Source: Bacteroidales bacterium
Lineage (GTDB): Bacteria; Bacteroidota; Bacteroidia; Bacteroidales; UBA3663
DNA: 64,000 nucleotides
NCBI GenBank assembly: GCA_017449065.1
Contig: JAFSKF010000033.1
Location: 20,334-84,333, forward strand
Direction: 5' to 3'
Numbering within the stretch: the stretch's first letter is position 1; every line of letters starts with the position of its first letter. The translations under genes and the position numbers were made by a program. The notes below the pieces were generated by a model that was not told the origin of the DNA, did not search any database, and was given only the letters and a program-made list of their open reading frames with translations. Below, piece by piece: positions 26,137 to 36,057 of the stretch.

Positions 26137-28995
26137 TTAATCGTCATACCAATCGATCTTGTTCGATCTCGATACGGACGACTTCTCATATTTCAAATCG
26201 CTCAGCAACGAACTCTTCACCGCGATGCACACATGGAAACTGGCATATCTTCCCAATGGGTTCATGGAAGCCGTAAGTGTCCAGCAGTGCATATCTCGCG
26301 ATGCATTCATGTTCATATAGGTTACCTTCTTGTCGTTGAAGTTATAGGTCAGGTTGTACGAGAAGTTCCAGTTCTTAGTGGGCTGGATACTGCCCGAAAC
26401 CGTCGCACTATGCTTCAAGTCCAGATTGTATTCCATTTTCTTGTAGTTAAAATCACTGTAAGCATAACGCATGGTGTACGATATGTTCATCGACCACGGG
26501 ATGCTCCACAGCAGATAACCATCTGCGTCATACTTCGACGACGCCGTTCCGGCATGTTTCTTGCGTCGTCCGGATTCCTTCTCTTTTGTCAACGACGGAT
26601 CCAGATTCTCGTCCACTGTATCGTCCTCCGTTTCTCCGGTCGGATCCACATCGAGTTCAGACGAAGTGTCTCCCTCCTCTCCATATCCAAACCATTGCGC
26701 CAGTTTCTTGTTGTTCAGCTGGAAACTGTAGCTATATCCGGTATTCATCAGTCGGGGAAGCTTGCCCACTTCCCATCGCGGCACATCAATATGGTGAGGT
26801 GATCCGCTGCTGGTCAAATCGTACATGTAAGTATCAAACGAGGCAGACAGGTTCATCGAACTGTTTTTGCCCATTTTGATTACCATCGATACCGGAATGG
26901 TCGAACTCCATCGCATGGAATCAGCAGCCAGATTATAGCTGATGCTCGAGGTCAGGTTGTCGATAATTGAGACTTTCTTGTAACCGGTAGAATCCTTCTC
27001 GCTACGGAATTTCGCCTCAATGTTGTTCGACATCGAGAAACTGATCGATCCGGTCTTTCCGCGGCTTGTCGTACCGTAGGTGTAACCCGAGAAAGGTGAA
27101 TACTGAACCGTTGTAAAGCCTGTCGGTGAAGTAGAGCTTGGCATATCATAAGTTGACCAGCTGTGATACTTCTTCTTCGAAAAGTCCGGTGTATAACTGA
27201 AGGAAACCGTCGGGGTGAACAAATGACGCACAGCCACCAGTTTGGCGTTTTTGAAAATGGGCAACGGATACCAGAAACCATACAGTTTGGTGTTGGCACT
27301 CAACGTCGTCGAATAGTTGTAAACATTATAGAAGCCGTATGTGGTATCACGGGCAACACCGCCATAAGTACCGTTAGCGTTTTCTATCGAAGGATCGTAG
27401 AACTGGTCGGTCTTATGGGTGTACATTCGATCGGTAAAGTTGAACGAAGGCGTAATGTTCAGATAGTTGAAGAACGTGAAAGTGGCAGAAATCGGAATCG
27501 TATGCTGCATACCGTTCTTCCAGTCGCGGATCAGCGACTTGTCTTTGAACTCGTTCTGCTTGGTGGTAATACTGTTCGTCAGACGTCCTGTATATGACAT
27601 CGCGATCTTCTCATACCAGCGGTCCGCTCCGTTCTTCACTTTCCGCTTGAAGGGATAAATACGGCTCATCGAAATTGTCAAGTCCGGCAACTGAAGCACC
27701 AGGGTACTGTCTTGGGTGCGCTGTGTCAGGGATGTAGATGCCGAGAACGACCAGCTTGAGTTCGGGATTTTATAAGTGGCATTCACCGTCGATGACTTGG
27801 TGGACTGGGTCAGATCGGTTGAATAATAGCTGGTCAGGTTGTTTCGCTCATAGCCGGAGGTCGTAAAGTTCACCGATGCCGACAACGTCATATTCGGATT
27901 GAAGCGGCTGTCCTGCGTATGACTCCAGACGGCTTTGATGTTCGTCATCTCCGAATAGTCGGGCATACCCTTGTCGCCCGTAATGGTCTTGATGTAGCTG
28001 AACGAATAATTACCCTTGAACTTATATCGCCATGCGTATTTGGAAGCAGCAGAAATACCCCACGAACCCTTGGTGTAGATCTCTCCCCTGAGCGCCAGGT
28101 CGATATAGTCGTTGATGGCAAAATAATAACCGCCATCACGCAGATACAGACCTCGAGTATTGTCTGCTCCGTATGTCGGCATCAGCACGCCACTCGAATA
28201 ACTCTTTGTAAAGGGGAAATAACCGAAGGGAATCGCCAATGGTAAAGGGACATCAGCCACTACCAAATAGGCCGGACCCGTCACGATATTTTTCTTCGGA
28301 CGCACTCTGGCTTTCGTCAGATTGATGTAGAAGTGTGGACATTCATGGTAATCGCAAGTGGTGTAGCGGCCGTTTTCGAGGAAAATGTCATTATTAGGCA
28401 TTTTCTTAGTCGTTCCGCCCGTAACATATCCTTCGCCTTGCTGAGTCACCACATCGGTGATGTAGCCTTTGGCACTCTTGAAGTTGTAGGAAATGGTTTT
28501 CGTTTCATATTCGCCCGATTTGTCCTTAAACACCGGGGCACCGATCTGTTTATGACTGCCTTCCTGCGCTGTGGTATCCGGCACGCCTTTCGCATGAACC
28601 AGACTGCTGTCCAGCGACAACTGAATCTGTTCAGCAGTCAGATTGATATCATCGTAGGTCACCTCGCTCGATCCGAACAGATAAGCCATATTGCCTCGGG
28701 TGAACACCAGCGAGTCGGTTGCCTTGAAGTTCACGACTGCCGTCAGACCGCTTCCTGATTTCTTTTTCTTGTACCCGACAGAATCGGTAAGCAGCGAATC
28801 TGCAAGCATCTCCAACGAATCCGGTAGGGCTAACGAATCAACTGCAAGAGAATCCGGCAATACGGAAAGCGAATCTTCCCCGGCTCCTTGGGCTTCCGCC
28901 GGAGCCACATCCTGTGCATAAGCCAGCGATGTTTGCAGACCTAACGCTGCAGACATCACAAGAAGCAATAAAACGATATATCGTAGTGTACGCAC
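26137..28995 (-). CDS. lptD: LPS-assembly outer-membrane protein LptD (Bacteroidetes type)
   Basis: A 952-residue outer-membrane protein that inserts lipopolysaccharide into the outer leaflet. After a signal peptide (GTG start at 28993-28995) comes a low-complexity stretch with repeated DSL units (about 40-72), then the OstA/LptA-like beta-jellyroll (about 85-215, with YNFKSAKGYITDV) and a long 26-strand-type barrel with the LptD hallmark IPFGYFPFTKSYSSGVLMP (about 255-273). An acidic loop, about 785-815, is probably extracellular. It leads the his genes on the same strand, 17 bases upstream of hisH, an ordinary arrangement without obvious logic. Confidence 0.9.
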   Translation of the reverse strand: MRTLRYIVLLLLVMSAALGLQTSLAYAQDVAPAEAQGAGEDSLSVLPDSLAVDSLALPDSLEMLADSLLTDSVGYKKKKSGSGLTAVVNFKATDSLVFTRGNMAYLFGSSEVTYDDINLTAEQIQLSLDSSLVHAKGVPDTTAQEGSHKQIGAPVFKDKSGEYETKTISYNFKSAKGYITDVVTQQGEGYVTGGTTKKMPNNDIFLENGRYTTCDYHECPHFYINLTKARVRPKKNIVTGPAYLVVADVPLPLAIPFGYFPFTKSYSSGVLMPTYGADNTRGLYLRDGGYYFAINDYIDLALRGEIYTKGSWGISAASKYAWRYKFKGNYSFSYIKTITGDKGMPDYSEMTNIKAVWSHTQDSRFNPNMTLSASVNFTTSGYERNNLTSYYSTDLTQSTKSSTVNATYKIPNSSWSFSASTSLTQRTQDSTLVLQLPDLTISMSRIYPFKRKVKNGADRWYEKIAMSYTGRLTNSITTKQNEFKDKSLIRDWKNGMQHTIPISATFTFFNYLNITPSFNFTDRMYTHKTDQFYDPSIENANGTYGGVARDTTYGFYNVYNYSTTLSANTKLYGFWYPLPIFKNAKLVAVRHLFTPTVSFSYTPDFSKKKYHSWSTYDMPSSTSPTGFTTVQYSPFSGYTYGTTSRGKTGSISFSMSNNIEAKFRSEKDSTGYKKVSIIDNLTSSISYNLAADSMRWSSTIPVSMVIKMGKNSSMNLSASFDTYMYDLTSSGSPHHIDVPRWEVGKLPRLMNTGYSYSFQLNNKKLAQWFGYGEEGDTSSELDVDPTGETEDDTVDENLDPSLTKEKESGRRKKHAGTASSKYDADGYLLWSIPWSMNISYTMRYAYSDFNYKKMEYNLDLKHSATVSGSIQPTKNWNFSYNLTYNFNDKKVTYMNMNASRDMHCWTLTASMNPLGRYASFHVCIAVKSSLLSDLKYEKSSVSRSNKIDWYDD

Positions 28996-29093
28996 GGATT
29001 TCTATTTAAATATTGCGGCGCGAAGTTATGTATTTTTTCAAAAAAAAACAACTTTACGCGGGAACTTTAAATAAAAAAGCGCATTTTTTAACT

Positions 29094-31250
29094 TTATTCG
29101 GGCTTTACATCGTCAAATGAAATGCGGAAAGTGCAACCATTTGCATAATTGGTACAACCGAAAGCAGTCTTTCCCCGCACAATCCGACCGGCTCCACAAA
29201 CCGGACAGACTTGCGGCAAGGTAGCCAAAGTGTATTGGTAGCTCTTTTCTTTTTTGGTGGTTTTGCGAGTCGTTTTGGCAGGTTTCTCCGCTGTCTTTTC
29301 TGCCGTTTTCCGCTTCTTGCCCGCGGTTTCCTCTTCGGGAGTATAGGCAACTCGTGCGGTTCCCGAATCGTGAATCACTTCGTTCACAATTTGGGTAACC
29401 ATCGCCTTCAGTTCTTCGATGAAAGCATGCGCATCGTACTCTCCGCGTTCAATCTGGCGCAATTTACGCTCCCATTGGCCCGTAAGTTCTGCGCTTTTCA
29501 GCAATTCCTGCTGAATGATACCGATCAGCTCGATGCCCGTCTGCGTGGCGACCAACGATTTTTTCTCTTTTCGGATGTAATGGCGTCGGAAAAGCGTTTC
29601 GATAATGGCTGCACGGGTGGAAGGACGCCCCAATCCGTTCTCTTTCATCGCATCGCGCAATTCTTCGTCATCGCACAGTTTTCCGGCCGTTTCCATAGCT
29701 CGCAAAAGACTGGCTTCGCTGTATAGCGGAGGTGCTTTGGTCCACTTTTCCAGCAGCGAAGGGACATGGGGTCCGGTTTCTCCCTTAACAAATTCTGGAA
29801 GAATCCCTTGCATAGAATTATCGTCCTCGTTCTGCGAATCCTCTCCGCTCTGCGAAGATTTTGCCGATGTGATGTCGTCGCCCCCCGACTGCAGGTCTGC
29901 ATAGACGGTTCTCCAACCTGGCGAGACAATGACTTTTCCGCTTGCCCTGAACGGCACGCCCGTCTCGCTGCTGTCACCGGCAAAACCATTGACGGTTGTC
30001 GTATTGAATATACACTCCGGATAGAACACCGCAATAAAGCGACGGGCAACCAGGTCGTACACTTTCCGTTCGTCGGGAGTTATGGTGTTTGCCGGCACTC
30101 CAGTCGGAATGATGGCGTGGTGATCAGTGACCTTGCTATTATCAAATACTTTCTTCGTTTTCAACAGTTTGGCTCCCGGAACCAGAAGAGGCGCTGTCAC
30201 GGGTTCATAACCTCGCAGTCCTTTCAGAATCAAGGGACATTTCGGATAAATATCGTCACTCAGATAAGTGGTATCGACACGCGGATAGGTAGTCAGTTTC
30301 TTCTCATACAGGCTCTGTATCAGTTTCAGGGTGTCGTCAGCGCTGAATCCGAATTTCCGGTTACAATCCACCTGTAATGAGGTCAGATCGTACAGTCTCG
30401 GTTGCTGCTCCTTTCCTTGTTTCTTCTGTATGTCGGTCACGGTAAAAGGCTTACCGTCTATCTCCGCAATCGCCTTTTCCGCCTCTTCCTGCTTTTCATA
30501 CCGGCCTTTGGTAGCGTTGAAGGTAACGTCCCTGTACAACGTCTTGATTTCCCAATATTGGGTTGGCTGGAAATTGACAATCTCCCAATGGCGCTTCACA
30601 ATCAGAGCCAGCGTGGGGGTCTGCACACGTCCGATACTGATAACCTGACGTTGTTCCCGATGTCCGTAATGAACGGTATATAGCCGGGAGGCATTCATCC
30701 CAAGCAGCCAGTCTCCGATAGCCCGGCTCAATCCTGCACGATAGAGCTTATCGTATTCTTGCTGCAATCTCAAGTGTTCGAACCCTTCCTTGATGGCATC
30801 GTCGGTCATCGAATTGATCCATAACCTGTACACCGGACATTCCTTCCCGTCCGGACGCACATACACGTTGCGATTCCTATCATATATAATGCCAGCCTTC
30901 TGCATGACCCATCGCTGAATCAGCTCACCTTCCTGACCGGCATCACCGCAGTTGATGATTTCATCAGCTTTCGAATAGAGGTCAGAAATGACGGCAAACT
31001 GACGGCGCACTCCGTCATCGTTTTTAAGGGTGATACCGAAAGTTTGCGGAATCATAGGCAGACGGCTTTCTGCCCACGCTTTCCAGTAAGGGGTATATTC
31101 TTCCGGAGCTTTCAGTTCACACAAGTGCCCGAAAGTCCAAGTCACCTGATAACCGTTCCCTTCGTAATATCCCTGCTGACGGCTCGTCGCCCCCAGCACT
31201 CCTGCTATACTTTGCGCCACACTTGGCTTCTCGGCAATACAAACTTTCAT
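29094..31250 (-). CDS. topB: DNA topoisomerase III
   Basis: Type IA topoisomerase of 718 residues. The TOPRIM domain starts MKVCIAEKPSVA and includes the acidic CGDAGQEGELIQRW motif; the active-site Tyr is in TTYPRVDTTYL (near residue 320). The C-terminus has a Lys-rich linker (about 650-680) and a zinc-type cysteine set, CPVCG...FGCTNYANGC. It is divergent from the DUF4254 gene; a minus-strand TATCTTTG box lies at 31272-31279. Confidence 0.92.
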   Translation of the reverse strand: MKVCIAEKPSVAQSIAGVLGATSRQQGYYEGNGYQVTWTFGHLCELKAPEEYTPYWKAWAESRLPMIPQTFGITLKNDDGVRRQFAVISDLYSKADEIINCGDAGQEGELIQRWVMQKAGIIYDRNRNVYVRPDGKECPVYRLWINSMTDDAIKEGFEHLRLQQEYDKLYRAGLSRAIGDWLLGMNASRLYTVHYGHREQRQVISIGRVQTPTLALIVKRHWEIVNFQPTQYWEIKTLYRDVTFNATKGRYEKQEEAEKAIAEIDGKPFTVTDIQKKQGKEQQPRLYDLTSLQVDCNRKFGFSADDTLKLIQSLYEKKLTTYPRVDTTYLSDDIYPKCPLILKGLRGYEPVTAPLLVPGAKLLKTKKVFDNSKVTDHHAIIPTGVPANTITPDERKVYDLVARRFIAVFYPECIFNTTTVNGFAGDSSETGVPFRASGKVIVSPGWRTVYADLQSGGDDITSAKSSQSGEDSQNEDDNSMQGILPEFVKGETGPHVPSLLEKWTKAPPLYSEASLLRAMETAGKLCDDEELRDAMKENGLGRPSTRAAIIETLFRRHYIRKEKKSLVATQTGIELIGIIQQELLKSAELTGQWERKLRQIERGEYDAHAFIEELKAMVTQIVNEVIHDSGTARVAYTPEEETAGKKRKTAEKTAEKPAKTTRKTTKKEKSYQYTLATLPQVCPVCGAGRIVRGKTAFGCTNYANGCTFRISFDDVKPE

Positions 31251-31362
31251 AAATTTCTACAAAAACGGGTGCAAAGATAATGATTTTTCCGATAAAATTG
31301 CACAATTATTCGTTTTTTTTATATATTTGCCCCCAAGAAAAAAATAAAATTAAAACTACAAC

Positions 31363-31968
31363 ATGAAATTTACCGAACTTTGTGCACCTATCTTTGAAAG
31401 ATCGATTGCCGATTATCACGTTACCGATAATGTAGATACTCCGATCAAGAATCCGTATCCAGAACGCAGTATCGAGTATTTCCTGTATCTGAAGAACTGG
31501 ATTGACACCGTACAATGGCATTTCGAGGACATTATTCGCGATCCGCAAATCGATCCAGCTGCTGCCTTGGTTCTCAAGCGTCGCATCGACAAGAGCAATC
31601 AGGACCGCACCGACCTGGTTGAGATGATCGACAGTTATTTTCTCGATCAATACAAAGATGTCAAAGTAGATGCACAGGCTACCATCAACACAGAAAGTCC
31701 TGCATGGGCTGTTGACCGTCTTTCCATTCTTTACCTGAAAATCTATCACATGCAGGTCGAAGTCAATCGTACCGACGTCGATGAGGCACACCGCCAGAAA
31801 TGTCAGGAGAAGCTCAATGTACTTCTCACCCAGCGTCAGGATCTTTCTACAGCCATCGATCAGTTGCTCGAAGATATCGCTGCCGGTCGCAAGTACATGA
31901 AGGTCTATAAGCAGATGAAGATGTACAACGACCCGAATCTGAATCCTGTTTTGTACGGCAGCAAATGA
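31363..31968 (+). CDS. DUF4254 family protein
   Basis: A 201-residue, mainly helical cytoplasmic protein matching the DUF4254 family of Bacteroidetes as I remember it; function unknown. The conserved NWIDTVQWHFEDIIRDP segment is present. Its stop overlaps the start of the GT9 gene by 4 bases (ATGA), and this pairing with a heptosyltransferase-like gene is common, so a role in surface-glycan assembly is a reasonable guess. A TATATTTG box lies at 31322-31329. Confidence 0.78.
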   Translation: MKFTELCAPIFERSIADYHVTDNVDTPIKNPYPERSIEYFLYLKNWIDTVQWHFEDIIRDPQIDPAAALVLKRRIDKSNQDRTDLVEMIDSYFLDQYKDVKVDAQATINTESPAWAVDRLSILYLKIYHMQVEVNRTDVDEAHRQKCQEKLNVLLTQRQDLSTAIDQLLEDIAAGRKYMKVYKQMKMYNDPNLNPVLYGSK

Positions 31969-32966
31969 TCAAGAAACTTCTGGTAATCCGCTTCTCCGCA
32001 CTGGGCGACATAGCTATGACGGTTCCTGTCGTAGCTTCGTTCTGTTCCCAATATCCGGACGTGGAGGTCACCATGCTGACAAGCAAGATGGGCGAGAAAA
32101 TCTATCGTGCCGTCCTGCCCGACGTGAAGAACCTTTCCATTCGCGGATGCAATCCGAAGGTCGATTACCCAGGCATTCCGGGCCTAAACCGTCTTTTTAA
32201 CGAACTCCGTGCTGAAAAATTCGACGCACTGGCCGATTTGCACAATGTCTTGCGCACCCAATGGCTGGGACTTCGGTTCTCGTTCAGCCATAGTCTGCAG
32301 GCTTCTGCTTCCATCCACAAAGGACGCAAAGACAAACGGAATCTGGTTAACCATCGCATCAACTGGCAACTGAAAAGCAGCATCGAGCGCTATTGCGATG
32401 TCTTTGCCGGAATCGGTCTGCCTGTTACCTTGAATTTCGAACCCAAGCCCCTTGCCGTCAAAGAAAAACAGGAATTTGCCGTCGGTATTGCTCCCTTTGC
32501 CCAGCACAAAGGGAAGGTTTATCCGAAAGAACTGATGCAACAGGTCATCGACCGGCTTTTAGAGTCACGCAACGACTTGCACATCTACCTTTTTGGCGGC
32601 CCCAACGAACAAACAGAACTCGAAGAATGGGCAAGCCGGCATCCGCAGCGAATCACCAATACGGCAGGGAAACAGACTTTGGGCGACGATCTGAAACTGA
32701 TGTCCCAGCTCGACTGTATGGTGTCAATGGATTCTGCCAACATGCATCTGGCATCGCTGGTGGGTTGTCGGGTGGTGAGCATCTGGGGAGCAACCGACAT
32801 CAAAGCCGGCTTCTTTGGCTATCGTCAGAATACGGCAGACGCCATTTCGACGGATCTCGATTGCAGACCGTGTTCCATCTATGGCAACAAGCCTTGTCAT
32901 AAAGGCACATTCGAATGCTTGTATGGCATTCAGCCTGAACGCATCGTCCGGAAAGTGCTGGACTAA
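31965..32966 (+). CDS. Glycosyltransferase family 9 (heptosyltransferase-like)
   Basis: A 333-residue GT-B glycosyltransferase. It begins LLVIRFSALGDIAMTVPV, the ADP-heptose:LPS transferase start with the Asp that acts as base, and the C-terminal half has MVSMDSANMHLASLVGCRVVSIWGAT, the nucleotide-binding block of the family. It probably adds a sugar to lipid A core or another surface glycan. It is translationally coupled to the DUF4254 gene upstream. Confidence 0.88.
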   Translation: MIKKLLVIRFSALGDIAMTVPVVASFCSQYPDVEVTMLTSKMGEKIYRAVLPDVKNLSIRGCNPKVDYPGIPGLNRLFNELRAEKFDALADLHNVLRTQWLGLRFSFSHSLQASASIHKGRKDKRNLVNHRINWQLKSSIERYCDVFAGIGLPVTLNFEPKPLAVKEKQEFAVGIAPFAQHKGKVYPKELMQQVIDRLLESRNDLHIYLFGGPNEQTELEEWASRHPQRITNTAGKQTLGDDLKLMSQLDCMVSMDSANMHLASLVGCRVVSIWGATDIKAGFFGYRQNTADAISTDLDCRPCSIYGNKPCHKGTFECLYGIQPERIVRKVLD

Positions 32967-33002
32967 GACTTTATTGACCCTGAGTCACGACTTTATCGAA
33001 AC

Positions 33003-33713
33003 ATGAAAATTTACATTGCTGAAGACGAACCTTTGGCTGCAGCCAAACTGAAACTCTTTCTCGAGAAACTCGGAGAAAGCAGCGATGTTTCGCACTTCGA
33101 CAATGGAATGTCAGCACTGGCTGCCGTCGAAAACGAGCCTCCTGACTTGCTTTTTCTCGATATCCAGATGCCGGGACTGACCGGCATGCAGGTCTTGGAG
33201 CGGATTTCCGGCATGCAGGTTATCATCACCTCTGCATTCGATAAGTATGCAATCGATTCTTTCCGGTTTCAGGTCACCGACTACCTCCTGAAGCCCTATA
33301 CGCTCGAACGACTCCAGACGGCACTAAACAAAGCCAAGGAGAATATCCGGCTCCAGCAGCTCGATCGACAGGTGAACGCCGCCCGTCTGACCGTGAGAGC
33401 AGATGGAAAGACTGAAATTCTTCAACAGGCTGACATCCTTTATTTAGAAGCGTTGAAGGATTATGTCCGGATCGTCAGCGAGGAAAGCGGCAGGCGCATG
33501 CAACGCCTGACATTAGGCACGTTGGCAAGCATCGGAGAACAGCTCGACCCGCAGTATTTCAAAAAGGTACACCGGTCGTTCATCGTCAATCTCCGGCACG
33601 TTGTCAAGTTCGAGTATCCGGCTTTGACCCTCACCGACGGAACACAGATTCCCGTAAGCAGGGCACATCGCACCGATCCCAGCCTACAATTGAAAACAAT
33701 CATAACACATTAA
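33003..33713 (+). CDS. LytTR-family response regulator
   Basis: A 236-residue regulator. Residues 1-115 are a receiver domain with acidic pocket Glu7-Asp8, phospho-acceptor Asp53 (FLDIQMPG) and Lys in LLKPYT; residues about 135-235 are a LytTR DNA-binding domain (YLEALKDYVRI ... FKKVHRSFIVN). Such regulators normally sit beside a sensor kinase of the LytS/YehU type, but none is present here; the next gene is a phosphate transporter. Confidence 0.9.
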   Translation: MKIYIAEDEPLAAAKLKLFLEKLGESSDVSHFDNGMSALAAVENEPPDLLFLDIQMPGLTGMQVLERISGMQVIITSAFDKYAIDSFRFQVTDYLLKPYTLERLQTALNKAKENIRLQQLDRQVNAARLTVRADGKTEILQQADILYLEALKDYVRIVSEESGRRMQRLTLGTLASIGEQLDPQYFKKVHRSFIVNLRHVVKFEYPALTLTDGTQIPVSRAHRTDPSLQLKTIITH

Positions 33714-33723
33714 ACAATAAAAC

Positions 33724-35409
33724 ATGAGCAGTTATTCGTTCATCGATTTCTTGACACTCGTCGGTTCCATCGGACTTTTCCTCTATGGAATGAAGCTGAT
33801 GAGTGAAGGTTTACAGAAAATTGCCGGAGACAGTCTCCGCAACGTACTTGCTGCAATGACCCGAAGCCGGTTCACGGGCATGTTGACGGGCGTAGTGGTT
33901 ACCGCTCTGGTGCAGTCTTCGTCTGCAACCACCGTCATGATTGTCAGCTTTGTGAATGCCGGACTTCTTACGCTTACCGAGTCGATGGCGGTCATCATGG
34001 GTGCCAATGTGGGTACCACAGCCACAACCTGGATCATCGGAGTTTTCGGTTTCAAGTTCAACATTGCCGCATACGTGTTGCCGTTGGTTGCCATCTCCCT
34101 GCCGTTTTTCAACTCCTCTCACTCGAAGCGCAATTCCTGGGGCGAGTTCATCATCGGTTTTGCGCTCTTATTCCTGGGCCTTGAAGTGCTGAAACAGTCG
34201 GTTCCCGATCTTGCCGACTACCCTGCGGTGCTCGAATTCATGCGCAACTACAGCTCGATGGGCTACATTTCTGTATTCCTGTTTATGGTGATCGGTATGC
34301 TGCTCACCATGATTGTGCAGGCATCCAGTGCCGCCTTTACGATAGCGCTGCTGATGTGTACGAACGGCTGGGTTTCGTTCGAGATGGGCTGTGCCCTCAT
34401 TCTGGGTTCCAAGATCGGTACCTGTATCACCCCGCTCCTTGCCTCTTTGTCTGCCAACACCATGGCCAAACGGGCTGCCATGGGTCACCTCTCCTACAAC
34501 ATTATCGGTGCCATCTGGGCGCTGATCATCTACTATCCTTTCTGCGATTTCATCACCTGGCTCTGCGTTGAGTTCGGATTCGGTGATCCGCACGAGGTGA
34601 AGAATGTCACTATGGGCATGACGATATTCCCGACGGTTTACAGCGTCATCAACGTCTGCCTGATGCTGGGCTTCACCAAGCAGTTCGTAAAATTGGTTAC
34701 CCGCCTGGTGCCCGGAAAGCAGGTCAAGGACGAGGCTTTCAAGTTGCAGTATCTCGACAAGGGTCTGATTGCATCGGGCGAGTTGGCATTGCTGCAGGTG
34801 AAGAAAGAAACCTACCGCTATGCAGAAGAGGTCTATAAGATGTTCGGTTATATTCGGACGATGATGAACGAACCGCTGGGTTCCGAGAAGCAGTTGGAAC
34901 TCTACCTGAAGGTCAAGAAACTGGAAAACGACAGCGATGTGGCTGAAAACGAAATCGCCAATTTCCTGAATCAGATCAGTCCGAAGAGCCTGAGCTACGA
35001 AAGCGACCGCCTTTCGCGCCGTCTGTATAAGATGGTCGATGAACTGGAAAGCATTGCTGACAGCATCTATCACCTGGCATGCACCCTGAAGGAGAAAAGC
35101 GACCAGCGTGTCTATTTTACCGATGAGGAACGAAGTGATGTCGGTAAGATGATGTCGCTCACCGATGCCGCCCTGGTTCATATGCTCAAGTGTCTGGAGA
35201 AAGAAGAGTTGCCCGAATCTTCACTGATGAAGGCCTACAACTACGAGGATGAGATCAACAATTACCGGACACAGTTGCGCAGCGAATTGCTCGAGCGTCA
35301 GGATACCAACAAGGATCTGTATTTGCAAACTACCTATTTCATGGATCTCGTCAACGAATGCGAGAAGGTGGGTGACTATGTGATCAATGTTCTCACCACC
35401 ATGATCTAA
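33724..35409 (+). CDS. Na/phosphate cotransporter with PhoU-like domain
   Basis: A 561-residue fusion. The N-terminal part (about 1-330) is the Na/Pi-II transporter with the inverted-repeat motifs QSSSATTVM and QASSAAFT; the C-terminal part (about 345-560) is a PhoU-like helical domain that probably senses or controls phosphate flux. The start is 10 bases after the LytTR regulator stop, so the two may be co-transcribed. Confidence 0.88.
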   Translation: MSSYSFIDFLTLVGSIGLFLYGMKLMSEGLQKIAGDSLRNVLAAMTRSRFTGMLTGVVVTALVQSSSATTVMIVSFVNAGLLTLTESMAVIMGANVGTTATTWIIGVFGFKFNIAAYVLPLVAISLPFFNSSHSKRNSWGEFIIGFALLFLGLEVLKQSVPDLADYPAVLEFMRNYSSMGYISVFLFMVIGMLLTMIVQASSAAFTIALLMCTNGWVSFEMGCALILGSKIGTCITPLLASLSANTMAKRAAMGHLSYNIIGAIWALIIYYPFCDFITWLCVEFGFGDPHEVKNVTMGMTIFPTVYSVINVCLMLGFTKQFVKLVTRLVPGKQVKDEAFKLQYLDKGLIASGELALLQVKKETYRYAEEVYKMFGYIRTMMNEPLGSEKQLELYLKVKKLENDSDVAENEIANFLNQISPKSLSYESDRLSRRLYKMVDELESIADSIYHLACTLKEKSDQRVYFTDEERSDVGKMMSLTDAALVHMLKCLEKEELPESSLMKAYNYEDEINNYRTQLRSELLERQDTNKDLYLQTTYFMDLVNECEKVGDYVINVLTTMI

Positions 35410-35463
35410 GTCTCACCGATATCCGAACGAATCAGAAAACTACAAAAATATTGAAAAAAACTT

Positions 35464-36057
35464 ATGTATATCGAAAGTGATCTCCATGAACAAAGACCCG
35501 GAAGTATCGAAGTCGTTTGCGGCTCCATGTTCTCCGGCAAGACCGAAGAACTTATCCGTCGTGTGAAACGTGCTCAGATTGCACGCCAGAAAATCGTGAT
35601 CTTCAAACCGACCATCGATATTCGCTACAGCCGTGAGGACGTTGTGTCTCACAACCAGACAACGATTCAGGCCATTCCTGTCGAGCATTCCCGCCTCATT
35701 CTTCGCATGGGCAAGGATGCTGAGGTTGTCGGTATCGATGAGGCCCAGTTCTTCGATGAGGGACTGGTTGAGGTCTGCAACACTTTGGCAAACATGGGCA
35801 AACGCGTCATCATTGCCGGACTCGACATGGATTATCTCGGAAAGCCTTTCGGTCCGATGCCCAGTTTACTGGCGATTGCAGACGAAGTAACCAAAACTCG
35901 TGCCATCTGTATGCGCTGCGGACGTCTGGCCACCTTCTCCTACCGTATTGCTGAAGGTGAGCAGCAAGTCATGTTGGGCGAGAAACTTGAATACATGCCT
36001 TTATGCCGTTCTTGCTATCAGGAACTGATCGAACTGCAGAAGAACATCAATAAATGA
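35464..36057 (+). CDS. tdk: Thymidine kinase
   Basis: Type II thymidine kinase of 197 residues: P-loop GSMFSGKTE (20-28), catalytic Glu in DEAQFFD, the lasso and zinc site with CMRCG and CRSC. It phosphorylates thymidine in the salvage pathway. Its stop overlaps the start of the next gene by 4 bases (ATGA). Confidence 0.93.
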   Translation: MYIESDLHEQRPGSIEVVCGSMFSGKTEELIRRVKRAQIARQKIVIFKPTIDIRYSREDVVSHNQTTIQAIPVEHSRLILRMGKDAEVVGIDEAQFFDEGLVEVCNTLANMGKRVIIAGLDMDYLGKPFGPMPSLLAIADEVTKTRAICMRCGRLATFSYRIAEGEQQVMLGEKLEYMPLCRSCYQELIELQKNINK

